Origin: Treponema sp.
GTDB taxonomy: Bacteria; Spirochaetota; Spirochaetia; Treponematales; Treponemataceae
Assembly: GCA_016293915.1 (NCBI GenBank)
Contig: JAEDCY010000067.1
Span: 1 to 7,395 of the forward strand
DNA length: 7,395 nt
Direction of reading: 5' to 3'
This document shows, one piece after another, positions 1-6,014 of this stretch. Below the pieces are notes generated by a model. That model was not told where the DNA came from. It searched no databases and saw only the letters and a list, made by a program, of their open reading frames with translations. The position numbers and the translations under genes are program-made. How positions within the stretch are numbered: position 1 is the first letter of the stretch; each line of letters starts with the position of its first letter.

Positions 1-90
1 CAGTCTTTCAAAAATATAATTGATAAACGCTTCGTGGCCGCCGTTTTCCACTTTCGTTTTTGGTTGACCAAAGTAGAAGCCTGTTCGCTT
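1..90 (-). CDS. Unidentified coding-like frame reaching the window edge
   Basis: In a frame different from the DUF72 ORF, after a TGA at 93-91, the minus strand is open to the window edge for 30 codons, reading KRTGFYFGQPK, then TKVENGGHEAFINYIFERL. The composition (paired glycines, aromatic residues, no stop) looks like genuine protein. I do not recognise the family, and it does not match the part of DUF72 that should follow. It may be the 3' part of another gene joined to the DUF72 start by rearrangement. No start codon is visible. Confidence 0.3.
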
Positions 91-319
91 TCACACTGAA
101 GTTCAATTTCCCTTCAGAGCGCTCATAAAAACTCAACAATCGTTCTGCTGTAGGCATGTTGTAAAATGTATTATTCAGCTCCAGCGCATTGAACTGACTT
201 GCATAAAAGATGAGAAAATCCTTCCGTTTCAAATTCTCAGGATAAAAGACTCCCTTCCATTCCGGGTAATCATATCCGCTGGTACCGATTAACAGGTCTG
301 ACATTTTATCTACCTTCAT
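8..319 (-). pseudogene. Truncated DUF72 gene (5' part only)
   Basis: The start overlaps the helicase stop as ATGA at 319-316; a second ATG six codons in (304) is a possible alternative. The first 80 residues are a clear DUF72 N-terminus: LLIGTSGYDYPEWKGVFYP, then FYASQFNALELNNTFYNMPT and NFSVKANR. DUF72 proteins are TIM-barrel-like proteins of unknown function, usually about 240-290 residues, and this ORF has only 103. After KANR the family's Thr-His segment is missing; the sequence becomes LLLWSTKNESGKRRPRSVYQ and ends at TGA 10-8. In the next frame the sequence from about 90 to the window edge is open and coding-like (see findings). The gene therefore looks broken by a junction near position 82, not by a simple point frameshift. 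The ATGA overlap suggests it was coupled to the helicase. Confidence 0.7.
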
Positions 320-3051
320 TCTTTTTGTATTTGTTCGGTATGTTCACAGTACGGATAGTTAGTGCATCCAATGAACCAATGTCCTTTATTGCCTTTTCGT
401 TTTACAAGGAAGCCTCCACAACTTGGGCACTGTTTTGGACTCGAAAGTATAGAGATGTTATTCAGTGTATATCGGCATTTTGGATAATTTGAGCACCCAA
501 TGAAACTCTTTCCATCATGTTCTACTTTTAGCAATTCTCCTGTCTTACATCTTGGACAATGTGTCTTTGATTCGTCATTATTCTGTCTAATATGAACAAA
601 ACAGCAGGATTCTGATTCTTTGAACTCCCTAAAGAATATAGATGGACTCCTATTATCCGTAAGAACAAATGTTCTGTTCTTTGTTCTAGTTATTGCAACA
701 TAGAAAAGCCTGCGCTCTTCAGCAAACATATAGTTCTCACCTTGTGTAAGTACAAAGTTCAGAACCTTATCGTCTGCAATCTGGTTTGGGAATCCAAGTT
801 TATCATTTTTGAAATTAACAAGAACAACATTATCAGCTTCCAATCCCTTTGATTTATGAACTGAAAGAAAAGCAACAGGAGTTTTTGGAGAAGGCAGATA
901 TATCAATTTTTCTACCCTATCCTGCCAGCTGACAGAAAATAATCCAGAAGCTTTCAGAATCTCAATATCATAATTTGTTCTTCCAAGTAGAAGGATAGAT
1001 TTCTCAGGACCGAACTCTGAAATAATTTTCTGCATTACCTGACTTAATGCCGGATATGGTTCCTTATCATACCCCCAGAATACCAGAGGATACTTAAGTT
1101 TTTTTCCTGAAATAAGATTCTTTCTGAGCTGCAAAGGATTTCTTGTTACAAATCTGGATGCTTCATTTATCAGTTCTTGAGAATTACGATATGTCTTTTC
1201 TATTTTCAATAAGTTTGTAAATCCCAGATATCGTTCGAAATCAGTAAAAAGAGATATATCACTTCCTGCAAATCTATAAATTGACTGCCAATCATCTCCT
1301 ACACAAAGAAGTTTTGCATTTGTAGCGGTTACTATCGACTTTAAGAGATTAAACCGGGACTGAGAAATATCCTGATATTCATCAACAATCACATATTTGT
1401 ATTTTGGAATAGAGACGCCAGCTTCAACTTTAGCAGCTGCATCATTAATCATGTCTGAGAAATCTACGGACTTATTATCAGTCAGATACTTTTGATATTC
1501 GCTCAAAATAATACGAGCTATATCCAGGAATATACAATTCCTCTGATATAAAAAGTTATTTTCAAGCTTCTCAGACTGCTTTTTCATCTGCTCAAATTGT
1601 TCTGGCTTGAAGTTATTGGACTTAAAGAGTGTAATAAATGTACAACAAAGCTTTATGAATTCAGAGAAGTATTTATTGCTCTTCTTGGCATATATTGTCT
1701 CAAAAATGTCTGTAAAATCATGGGGTACGAATGTAACTCCATTTGCCTTAAGAAGATTCTCTAATTCAGTTAAAAGCCGTCCTTCTTTTGTGTAATAGGA
1801 ATATGTTTCTATAAGCTTTGTACCGTTTTTCTTATGGAACTCACGTTTCCAGTTAATTCCATCCAAATACTTCTTTTCCTCTACTTCTGAAAGCCATGGA
1901 CATTTATAATCTTTACTAACACCAAAATGTTCCAAATAAATATCATAATCGATTAAGTAGAAGTCTGGTCTATAGGCTTTTCTGTTTGGATCGTTGCTTT
2001 CAAATGGATAGAGTTTCTCATATTCATAGTTCACACCGTGCATAAAGAGGAAGTTTGCAATCTTTGTCTCCTCAATGCTTTTTACCCGCTCTCCATTAAG
2101 AGTTGTAAGGTTTTTTGCCTTTTCAGAGCTGGTATCTTTTATGTATTGTTCCCTATCGTACTTTGACTTTAATGTTTCCAGATCTGCTGACTTTTCCAGT
2201 TCATACAATTCACCAAGATTATCACAGTCTTCCATGTTTTCGGGAATTTCAAGGTAATAAGTGAAGTATTCCGTTAGAGCCTGAACTAAATCAGGATGAT
2301 TAAGCAGTTCATTTTCAAAGAATTTGTGAACAAAGGTCGTCAAATCATCCGTAACTTCAGGTCTATAACCTAAATCATTTTTAATTATATCCAGCCCTAA
2401 CTTATGAAAGGTTGTTGCTTCAACAGGTATCCCAAGTTTATTCTGGATGCGTTCTGTCATTTCAGCAGCTGACTTATTGGTAAATGAAATTAATAGGATA
2501 TCTTTTGGCTCAACATGCTTAACTTCGCAGAGGTATTTTACCTTTGCAGCAATTGTTAATGTCTTTCCAGAACCTGCACCAGCCAACACAAGTGTTCTAT
2601 CTTCATCAGAAATAACCACCTTACGTTGCTGTTCATCAAGAGATTTACCGTCTATATTTGATAGAAGGGAATTGCTTTCCCGCATCTCCTTCTGCAGAAA
2701 TACATCATTCCGATTAGCAATCTCCGAATTAATTTTTGAAAAGGTTTTTAGAAAAAATACAATTTTCTCATAATCCGGAAGCTTTGATGGATAATGTCTT
2801 TTTTGAATCTCTGTATAAAAAGATTCCCACTGCTGTATGAAAGTCTGCTCATCGGACTTGCTTATATAATGATCTGAAAGTGAGTTTAATGAAGAAAAGA
2901 ATTCTTCAATTTTTGGGAAATCAGTTTTTGACTGCTCAACAAGTTCAAGAAAATGCTTCTTAGCAGCTTTGAGTAATAAGAGGACAATACAAATAATAAC
3001 CGCTAGAGAAGCAATTCCTCCTCCGATAAAAGGCAAAAACATATCTTGCAT
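316..3051 (-). CDS. UvrD/Rep-type superfamily 1 helicase with membrane anchor, nuclease-like insert and two zinc ribbons
   Basis: This 911-residue protein is distantly like helicase IV. A membrane helix lies at residues 5-27, followed by lysines, so it may be inner-membrane anchored. The helicase core has a Q-type motif (LDEQQRKVV, 138-146), Walker A VLAGAGSGKT (155-164), DEYQD (557-561), GDDWQSIYRF (585-594), a TYRN arginine motif (620-623), VHKSKG (731-736) and RRLFYVAITRTK (780-791). Between Walker A and DEYQD, YEYEKLYPF, RPDFYL (361-366) and YLEHFG (372-377) resemble a PD-(D/E)XK nuclease-like fold. The tail has two topoisomerase-type C4 ribbons: Cys832/835/853/859 and Cys875/878/896/902. 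DNA repair, recombination or defence are all possible. No clear ribosome site precedes ATG 3051. The TGA overlaps the next start as ATGA. Confidence 0.88.
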   Translation of the reverse strand: MQDMFLPFIGGGIASLAVIICIVLLLLKAAKKHFLELVEQSKTDFPKIEEFFSSLNSLSDHYISKSDEQTFIQQWESFYTEIQKRHYPSKLPDYEKIVFFLKTFSKINSEIANRNDVFLQKEMRESNSLLSNIDGKSLDEQQRKVVISDEDRTLVLAGAGSGKTLTIAAKVKYLCEVKHVEPKDILLISFTNKSAAEMTERIQNKLGIPVEATTFHKLGLDIIKNDLGYRPEVTDDLTTFVHKFFENELLNHPDLVQALTEYFTYYLEIPENMEDCDNLGELYELEKSADLETLKSKYDREQYIKDTSSEKAKNLTTLNGERVKSIEETKIANFLFMHGVNYEYEKLYPFESNDPNRKAYRPDFYLIDYDIYLEHFGVSKDYKCPWLSEVEEKKYLDGINWKREFHKKNGTKLIETYSYYTKEGRLLTELENLLKANGVTFVPHDFTDIFETIYAKKSNKYFSEFIKLCCTFITLFKSNNFKPEQFEQMKKQSEKLENNFLYQRNCIFLDIARIILSEYQKYLTDNKSVDFSDMINDAAAKVEAGVSIPKYKYVIVDEYQDISQSRFNLLKSIVTATNAKLLCVGDDWQSIYRFAGSDISLFTDFERYLGFTNLLKIEKTYRNSQELINEASRFVTRNPLQLRKNLISGKKLKYPLVFWGYDKEPYPALSQVMQKIISEFGPEKSILLLGRTNYDIEILKASGLFSVSWQDRVEKLIYLPSPKTPVAFLSVHKSKGLEADNVVLVNFKNDKLGFPNQIADDKVLNFVLTQGENYMFAEERRLFYVAITRTKNRTFVLTDNRSPSIFFREFKESESCCFVHIRQNNDESKTHCPRCKTGELLKVEHDGKSFIGCSNYPKCRYTLNNISILSSPKQCPSCGGFLVKRKGNKGHWFIGCTNYPYCEHTEQIQKE

Positions 3052-3106
3052 TATACGACATTTTGCTAGTTTTTCGAAGGTTTTCGTTCTTATCTTTCAT
3101 CAAAAG

Positions 3107-3220
3107 TTAATATATAGTCATAATTTCCACTTCTTCCACCAGCTCAAACCGCCATTTCTGCTTTACATCCGGGTACTTCTCGTTCTTCCATTACTTTGTC
3201 TCCAGTTTTTCCCAACATTT
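3107..3220 (-). pseudogene. Possible coding remnant between the SEC-C gene and the helicase
   Basis: The 169-base gap before the helicase is not obviously regulatory. In the same frame as the SEC-C gene, past its stop, the minus strand reads KCWEKLETK, a stop, then WKNEKYPDVKQKWRFELVEE and VEIMTIY before TAA at 3109-3107. The tryptophan, charged-residue and aromatic composition looks like real protein interrupted by one stop codon. I cannot name a parent family, and chance is not excluded in a stretch this short. Confidence 0.3.
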
Positions 3221-3772
3221 TTATCTTCCATGGCACTGCTTATACTTTTTTCCGCTGCCACATGGACACGGATCATTTCTGCCAACCTTTGGGATTTGCT
3301 GAAAATTCATCCCGGCAAGTTCCTTTGGAAAAGGGATTATATTTGGATTATTCTGTATGTATTCCTGCCGGCTCTGATTTGCTAAATCCGTAGGAGTCCA
3401 GCCATAATTTACCCACAAATGTGTTGAATTATGAAGGTTCTGGTAAATGCTAAAAAACTGTTCTGCATCTTTTGCTTTCAAGGATTCTGTCAGCTTAAAA
3501 TCTTCATTCAGAATGTTAATGACCTCTGTCATCCTAAAGCCATCTTTTATGTAATACATCAGATAATAAAGAATCTCATCAAAATCATCCTTTCGATATT
3601 TCTCAAGAAACTTTCTCATCTGAATAAAATGTGGATTATTATGCTCTATTTCATACTGGTCAAAATAGTTTATCTGATATTCATCTTGGGAATTACAGAA
3701 ATCTTCATACCATTTTTTTAATATCGAAGAATCAGGAAGATAAAGACTATGCTGGAGTTTTTCCTTTTTCAT
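3221..3772 (-). CDS. SEC-C zinc-motif protein (C-terminal part of a likely split gene)
   Basis: From the ATG at 3772 this gives 183 residues; a TTG at 3775 directly before it is an alternative start. The C-terminus is a textbook SEC-C motif, VGRNDPCPCGSGKKYKQCHG, with metal ligands Cys169, Cys171, Cys180 and His181 (CxCx8CH form). SEC-C binds zinc and is best known as the SecB/ribosome-contact tail of SecA, but it also ends many unrelated proteins. The rest is helical, and NLHNSTHLWVNYGWTPTDLA resembles the segment that precedes SEC-C in a common family of bacterial hypothetical proteins whose members are longer. That missing N-terminus appears in the two overlapping ORFs just upstream, so this is probably the last part of a broken or frameshifted gene. 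It cannot be told from sequence whether it is still expressed alone. Confidence 0.8.
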   Translation of the reverse strand: MKKEKLQHSLYLPDSSILKKWYEDFCNSQDEYQINYFDQYEIEHNNPHFIQMRKFLEKYRKDDFDEILYYLMYYIKDGFRMTEVINILNEDFKLTESLKAKDAEQFFSIYQNLHNSTHLWVNYGWTPTDLANQSRQEYIQNNPNIIPFPKELAGMNFQQIPKVGRNDPCPCGSGKKYKQCHGR

Positions 3773-3896
3773 CAACTTCGCTTAAAACTTCACCAATAAT
3801 TTCTACTGGTATGGAATAAAATTCGTCGTCATCCGTATAATGATGAAAAATATAACCATGTCGCATCAGATTTTTTGCTATTCCTGAATTAAACAT
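3747..3896 (-). CDS. Small overlapping ORF (49 aa), likely middle part of a split SEC-C gene
   Basis: This ORF starts at ATG 3896, 8 bases before the end of the previous ORF, and stops with TAG at 3749-3747. The middle reads NLMRHGYIFHHY, then TDDDEFYSIPVEIIGEVL, which looks like the helix-plus-wing segment that follows the helical front of SEC-C proteins, with a Gly-Tyr-Ile strand and a P-E-I helix start. It overlaps the start of the following ORF by 26 bases, and the overlap contains an AAAAA tract. Moving one base at the T5 tract before it and one base at the A5 tract at its end would join all three ORFs into one protein of about 330 residues. It could be an independent coupled small gene, but its coding texture fits the fused reading better. 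Confidence 0.55.
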   Translation of the reverse strand: MFNSGIAKNLMRHGYIFHHYTDDDEFYSIPVEIIGEVLSEVDEKGKTPA

Positions 3897-4239
3897 ATAT
3901 AAAAACATCATGCTCATCATCTTTATCTTCGGGAACAGATAATTCTGTATTTACCCTGCCTCCTTCGTTACCAACATCACTAAGTAACATCAGCATAAGG
4001 TCGTAAACAACCTTATTTTCATACATAAAAAAATGTCTGCAGGTTGAAACAATTGCCGAACAAAGATATTCCACAAGTTCTTCTTTTTTCGAAAAGCTTT
4101 CGTCACTATATGATTCACATATGAGTTCCAGCTGACTTTTAGTAAGCTGCTCCAGAGAACTTCTCAAAGATCTTGCTGCAGGCTTTTTTACAGATAAGTT
4201 TGTTTTTCCAATATACGGTATACATAATCCATGAAACAT
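3889..4239 (-). CDS. N-terminal fragment-like protein with SAP-like segment (likely 5' part of a split SEC-C gene)
   Basis: The ORF encodes 116 residues. An AAAGGAT ribosome site about 8 bases before ATG 4239 supports the start. After a short N-terminus, residues about 30-65 form LEQLTKSQLELICESYS followed by SKKEELVEYLCSAIV, the amphipathic pattern of a SAP/Rho-N-like helical module often seen at the front of SEC-C proteins. The C-terminal part is acidic (PEDKDDEHD) and ends just after a TTTTT tract. The next ORF overlaps its end by 8 bases in the +1 frame and continues with a winged-helix-like sequence. The simplest reading is that this is the first third of one protein interrupted by a frame change, although a separate translationally coupled gene is possible. 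Function is unknown. Confidence 0.6.
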   Translation of the reverse strand: MFHGLCIPYIGKTNLSVKKPAARSLRSSLEQLTKSQLELICESYSDESFSKKEELVEYLCSAIVSTCRHFFMYENKVVYDLMLMLLSDVGNEGGRVNTELSVPEDKDDEHDVFIYV

Positions 4240-4318
4240 TATTTACAATCCTTTAATTCCAGCGTCATCGTCACCGCCACTTACGGCGCTTCGTGTCGTT
4301 TGCATGAGTTGAAATTAT

Positions 4319-4951
4319 TTAACATAGCGTCAAAGACACTTGCGCATCCCACCGACTGCCTCTGCGTTCAAAAATCGTAATATTATCCACCGGAAAATCT
4401 TCTACCAGCTTCAGTTCATTCATCACCTGCAGAGCCTCTGTCATCACACCAGCCGGAACATCACGGTTGGCAATAGTTCCATGGGGCTGAAATGGCCTCT
4501 GGTCTTTCTTTGTACATCCTGGACAGGCATTCAAAATTGCCTTGACAGTTTCATCCCTCAGTCTTGTCCACTCATCCCCAGCCACAACATTTGCAAAAAG
4601 TGTTCTGTTCCCAAAAGCATACGAGTTCGTCAAGGCACGCTTCGCTCTTTGGCCTTGACAAACTCGTTTATCAGAAAACCTGCTATCAAAATTATCGATA
4701 TGAGCATTAAAACCCAAACCTTTAGGTAATACCTCTTTCTCAATTGCTCTCAACAGGTCTTCTGTTGAATATTCCTCCTGCAATCTAAAGGGCGGAACTA
4801 AAGTAACGTGAATAGGTGTTCCATGACCGCTTTTGCAGCCATAAGCCTCTCTCATATAACGTCGACAGTCTTCCAGAGTAAGCGTAATATCCTCTGGAAG
4901 AAGAACCCCAATAAAATGTGTCTGCTGTGTAAAATTTTTTTGTTTCATCAT
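4319..4951 (-). CDS. 2H phosphoesterase / 2'-5' RNA ligase (LigT-like) family protein with an in-frame palindromic insertion
   Basis: This 210-residue protein has the two catalytic histidine motifs of the 2H phosphoesterase superfamily: HVT at residues 48-50 (PIHVTLVPPF) and HGT at 157-159 (QPHGTIANRD). Members act on 2',3'-cyclic phosphate RNA ends, 2'-5' linkages or ADP-ribose cyclic phosphate. Without residues 91-112 the text would read HIDNFDS joined to FGNRTLFANV, which matches the family's usual continuous strand and gives about 188 residues, a typical length. Those 22 residues (RFSDKR to TNSYA) are basic and encoded by a palindrome, so they look inserted. Both histidine motifs are intact, so the protein may still be active. 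The start is ambiguous (two ATGs, 4951 and 4948) and no good Shine-Dalgarno precedes it. A palindrome-filled gap and terminator separate it from the deacylase operon. Confidence 0.88.
   Translation of the reverse strand: MMKQKNFTQQTHFIGVLLPEDITLTLEDCRRYMREAYGCKSGHGTPIHVTLVPPFRLQEEYSTEDLLRAIEKEVLPKGLGFNAHIDNFDSRFSDKRVCQGQRAKRALTNSYAFGNRTLFANVVAGDEWTRLRDETVKAILNACPGCTKKDQRPFQPHGTIANRDVPAGVMTEALQVMNELKLVEDFPVDNITIFERRGSRWDAQVSLTLC
4621..4667. repeat. 47-base palindrome inside the 2H phosphoesterase gene (insert spans about 4616-4681)
   Basis: On the plus strand ACGAGTTCGTCAAGGC at 4621-4636 is mirrored by GCCTTGACAAACTCGT at 4652-4667, 16-bp arms with a single mismatch around a 15-base loop. 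The palindrome sits within a 66-base (22-codon) segment that keeps the reading frame and separates FDS from FGNRTLF in the protein. The arms are more GC-rich than the gene around them. This is the form of a coding palindromic element, similar in concept to Rickettsia palindromic elements, but I do not recognise the sequence as a named family. Confidence 0.75.
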
Positions 4952-4973
4952 TTCTATAATAACATTTATTTAC

Positions 4974-4979
4974 ATTATA
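4974..4979 (-). promoter_or_regulatory. Possible -10 box (TATAAT) for the 2H phosphoesterase gene
   Basis: The minus strand has a perfect TATAAT 22 bases before the ATG at 4951. The hexamer 17 bases upstream is TGCAAG, a poor -35 that falls inside the palindrome at 4996-5013. A new transcript here would make sense because a terminator lies just upstream, but the -35 match is weak. Confidence 0.4.
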
Positions 4980-4986
4980 AACACCG

Positions 4987-5039
4987 CGTTAACGGCCTTG
5001 CATGGATGCAAGGAAATCGAAGTTTTGCCAACGGCAAAA
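4987..5039. repeat. Cluster of three short palindromes in the intergenic gap
   Basis: Three dyads lie in tandem between the phosphoesterase start and the deacylase terminator: CGTTAACG (4987-4994), CCTTGCATGGATGCAAGG (4996-5013, perfect 8-bp arms) and TTTTGCCAACGGCAAAA (5023-5039, 7-bp arms, AAC loop). The second shares the core CATGGATG with the neighbouring terminator hairpin at 5048-5080. None has a T-run in the right place for a terminator, so they look like REP-type or protein-binding sites. Confidence 0.6.
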
Positions 5040-5047
5040 TCTGCAAA

Positions 5048-5080
5048 TGATAAAAATTACATGGATGTAATTTTTTATCA
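5048..5080 (-). terminator. Long hairpin terminator at the end of the deacylase gene
   Basis: A nearly perfect inverted repeat: on the minus strand TGATAAAAAATTACAT is followed by CC and then ATGTAATTTTTATCA, giving a 15-bp stem with one bulged base. The TGA stop codon of the deacylase gene is the first codon of the left arm. The A-rich left and T-rich right arms make it terminator-like on both strands. It probably closes the ADP-ribosylglycohydrolase-DUF1810-deacylase operon. Confidence 0.65.
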
Positions 5081-5572
5081 TTCATTTTTATATACATCAC
5101 CGAACTGCCATGTATGACCAAAATGCTCAGTGAAGCGTTTTAAATCTTCAAAGCTTATGCTGATTGATGCCGTATTCCTCAGCGGATGGATTATAACTTT
5201 CTTTCCTTCAAAGTTCTGGTCATACAGGATTTTGACCTTCCTTTCTGTATCAAACATAATGCAAAGTGGCGTTACAGAACCCGGAGTAATATTAAGATAC
5301 TGCATAAGCTCATCATGATTACAAAAACTAAGCCTTCCAAAATCAAACTGCTCCCCAATCTTCTTAAGGTCTGCCCTTTTATGCAAATCCATGCTCACAA
5401 GCCCGTAATTTTTGTTCTTATCTTTTACAAACAGATTTTTTACGTCCGTCCCTTTCAGGGTAATAACAACATCCTTTGAATCTTCTTCGGAAAAAATTGC
5501 CTTATGTTCCTGCTTTTCGTAAGGAATATTCAAATCCTTTAAAACCTGAAAAATGTCTACCGTTTCACTCAT
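5078..5572 (-). CDS. PrdX/ProXp-ala-like aminoacyl-tRNA deacylase (YbaK/EbsC fold)
   Basis: This 164-residue protein belongs to the free-standing prolyl-tRNA-synthetase-associated editing domains. Such enzymes hydrolyse mischarged tRNA; the PrdX/ProXp-ala branch clears Ala-tRNA(Pro). Visible signatures are KGTDVKNLFVKDK (residues 40-52, with the conserved lysine at 45), a glycine/proline loop TPGSVTP at about 96-102, and HPLRNTASISI at 129-139, which carries the substrate-pocket HPL.N segment. The end of the protein fits the family's DLxxF helix (DLKRF). No synthetase domain is attached, so it acts in trans. The start at 5572 overlaps the end of the DUF1810 gene by 8 bases, with GGAG about 10 bases upstream inside that gene. 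The stop codon lies within a strong hairpin that probably ends the operon. Specificity (alanine or another amino acid) is inferred from family resemblance only. Confidence 0.85.
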   Translation of the reverse strand: MSETVDIFQVLKDLNIPYEKQEHKAIFSEEDSKDVVITLKGTDVKNLFVKDKNKNYGLVSMDLHKRADLKKIGEQFDFGRLSFCNHDELMQYLNITPGSVTPLCIMFDTERKVKILYDQNFEGKKVIIHPLRNTASISISFEDLKRFTEHFGHTWQFGDVYKNE

Positions 5573-5987
5573 TATTCAAAATCTCCAGAGTCTTTTTATC
5601 TTTTTCCCCTCCAAAGAACTTTTCCAGAACCTTGGTAAAAGACTCTATTTCAGGTGCAGCTTCTGAAAAAAGAGTCATACAGGACTTTAATTTAAGATCA
5701 TCCGGATAGCCCATTACTTCCGTTGCATTAGAACTTTTTAGCCTCAAAAGGGCTTCTGAAATCTCTACAAGCCTTTCCCTCAAAATTTCATCCTCTATAT
5801 AAGCCTTTGCTTCAGCCCTTCCGTCAATTCCATAAAACTTAGATATTTCACTATACCCAAGTTCTTTTAATTGAGGAAAGATATACCACATCCAGTGACT
5901 TTCCTTATGGCCATTCCTTATTTCTTTTAGAGCACGAGAATAATCTTTTTCCTGTGCTTTTTTGAATCTTTCTAAATTAAAGCCCAT
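5565..5987 (-). CDS. DUF1810 family protein
   Basis: This 140-residue protein is of the normal length for DUF1810 (once loosely called calpastatin-like). The family signature is clear: NLERFKKAQ near the start, an ALKEIRNG segment, and SHWMWYIFPQ at residues 30-39, followed by LGYSEISKFYGI and EAKAYIEDEIL. The rest is helical, with conserved CMTLF and FFGGEKDKKTL near the end. The biochemical function of the family is not established to my knowledge. The start at 5987 has a GGAGG six bases upstream. It follows the ADP-ribosylglycohydrolase after 27 bases, and its last codons overlap by 8 bases the start of the tRNA deacylase gene (ATGAGTGA), a translational-coupling arrangement. A link to ADP-ribose or nucleotide metabolism is suggested only by position. 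Confidence 0.9.
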   Translation of the reverse strand: MGFNLERFKKAQEKDYSRALKEIRNGHKESHWMWYIFPQLKELGYSEISKFYGIDGRAEAKAYIEDEILRERLVEISEALLRLKSSNATEVMGYPDDLKLKSCMTLFSEAAPEIESFTKVLEKFFGGEKDKKTLEILNNE

Positions 5988-6014
5988 TCAATCCTCCATA
6001 TTGATTATATGCTA

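Noticed and set aside
1607..3393. Plus-strand ORFs of 60-138 codons opposite the helicase and SEC-C genes
   Set aside because: They lie antisense to well-supported genes, have biased shadow-like composition and no recognisable motifs or ribosome sites.
3747..3903. Programmed ribosomal frameshifting joining the three SEC-C ORFs
   Set aside because: The tracts are plain T5 and A5 without a recognisable +1 slippery codon arrangement or stimulatory structure; simple indels or coupling explain the pattern better.
4260..4310. GC-rich dyad (CGCC-ACTTAC-GGCG) between the phosphoesterase and the split SEC-C gene
   Set aside because: Only a 4-bp perfect stem with no T-run after it; too weak to call a terminator or regulatory site, although it lies in an otherwise unexplained 79-base gap.
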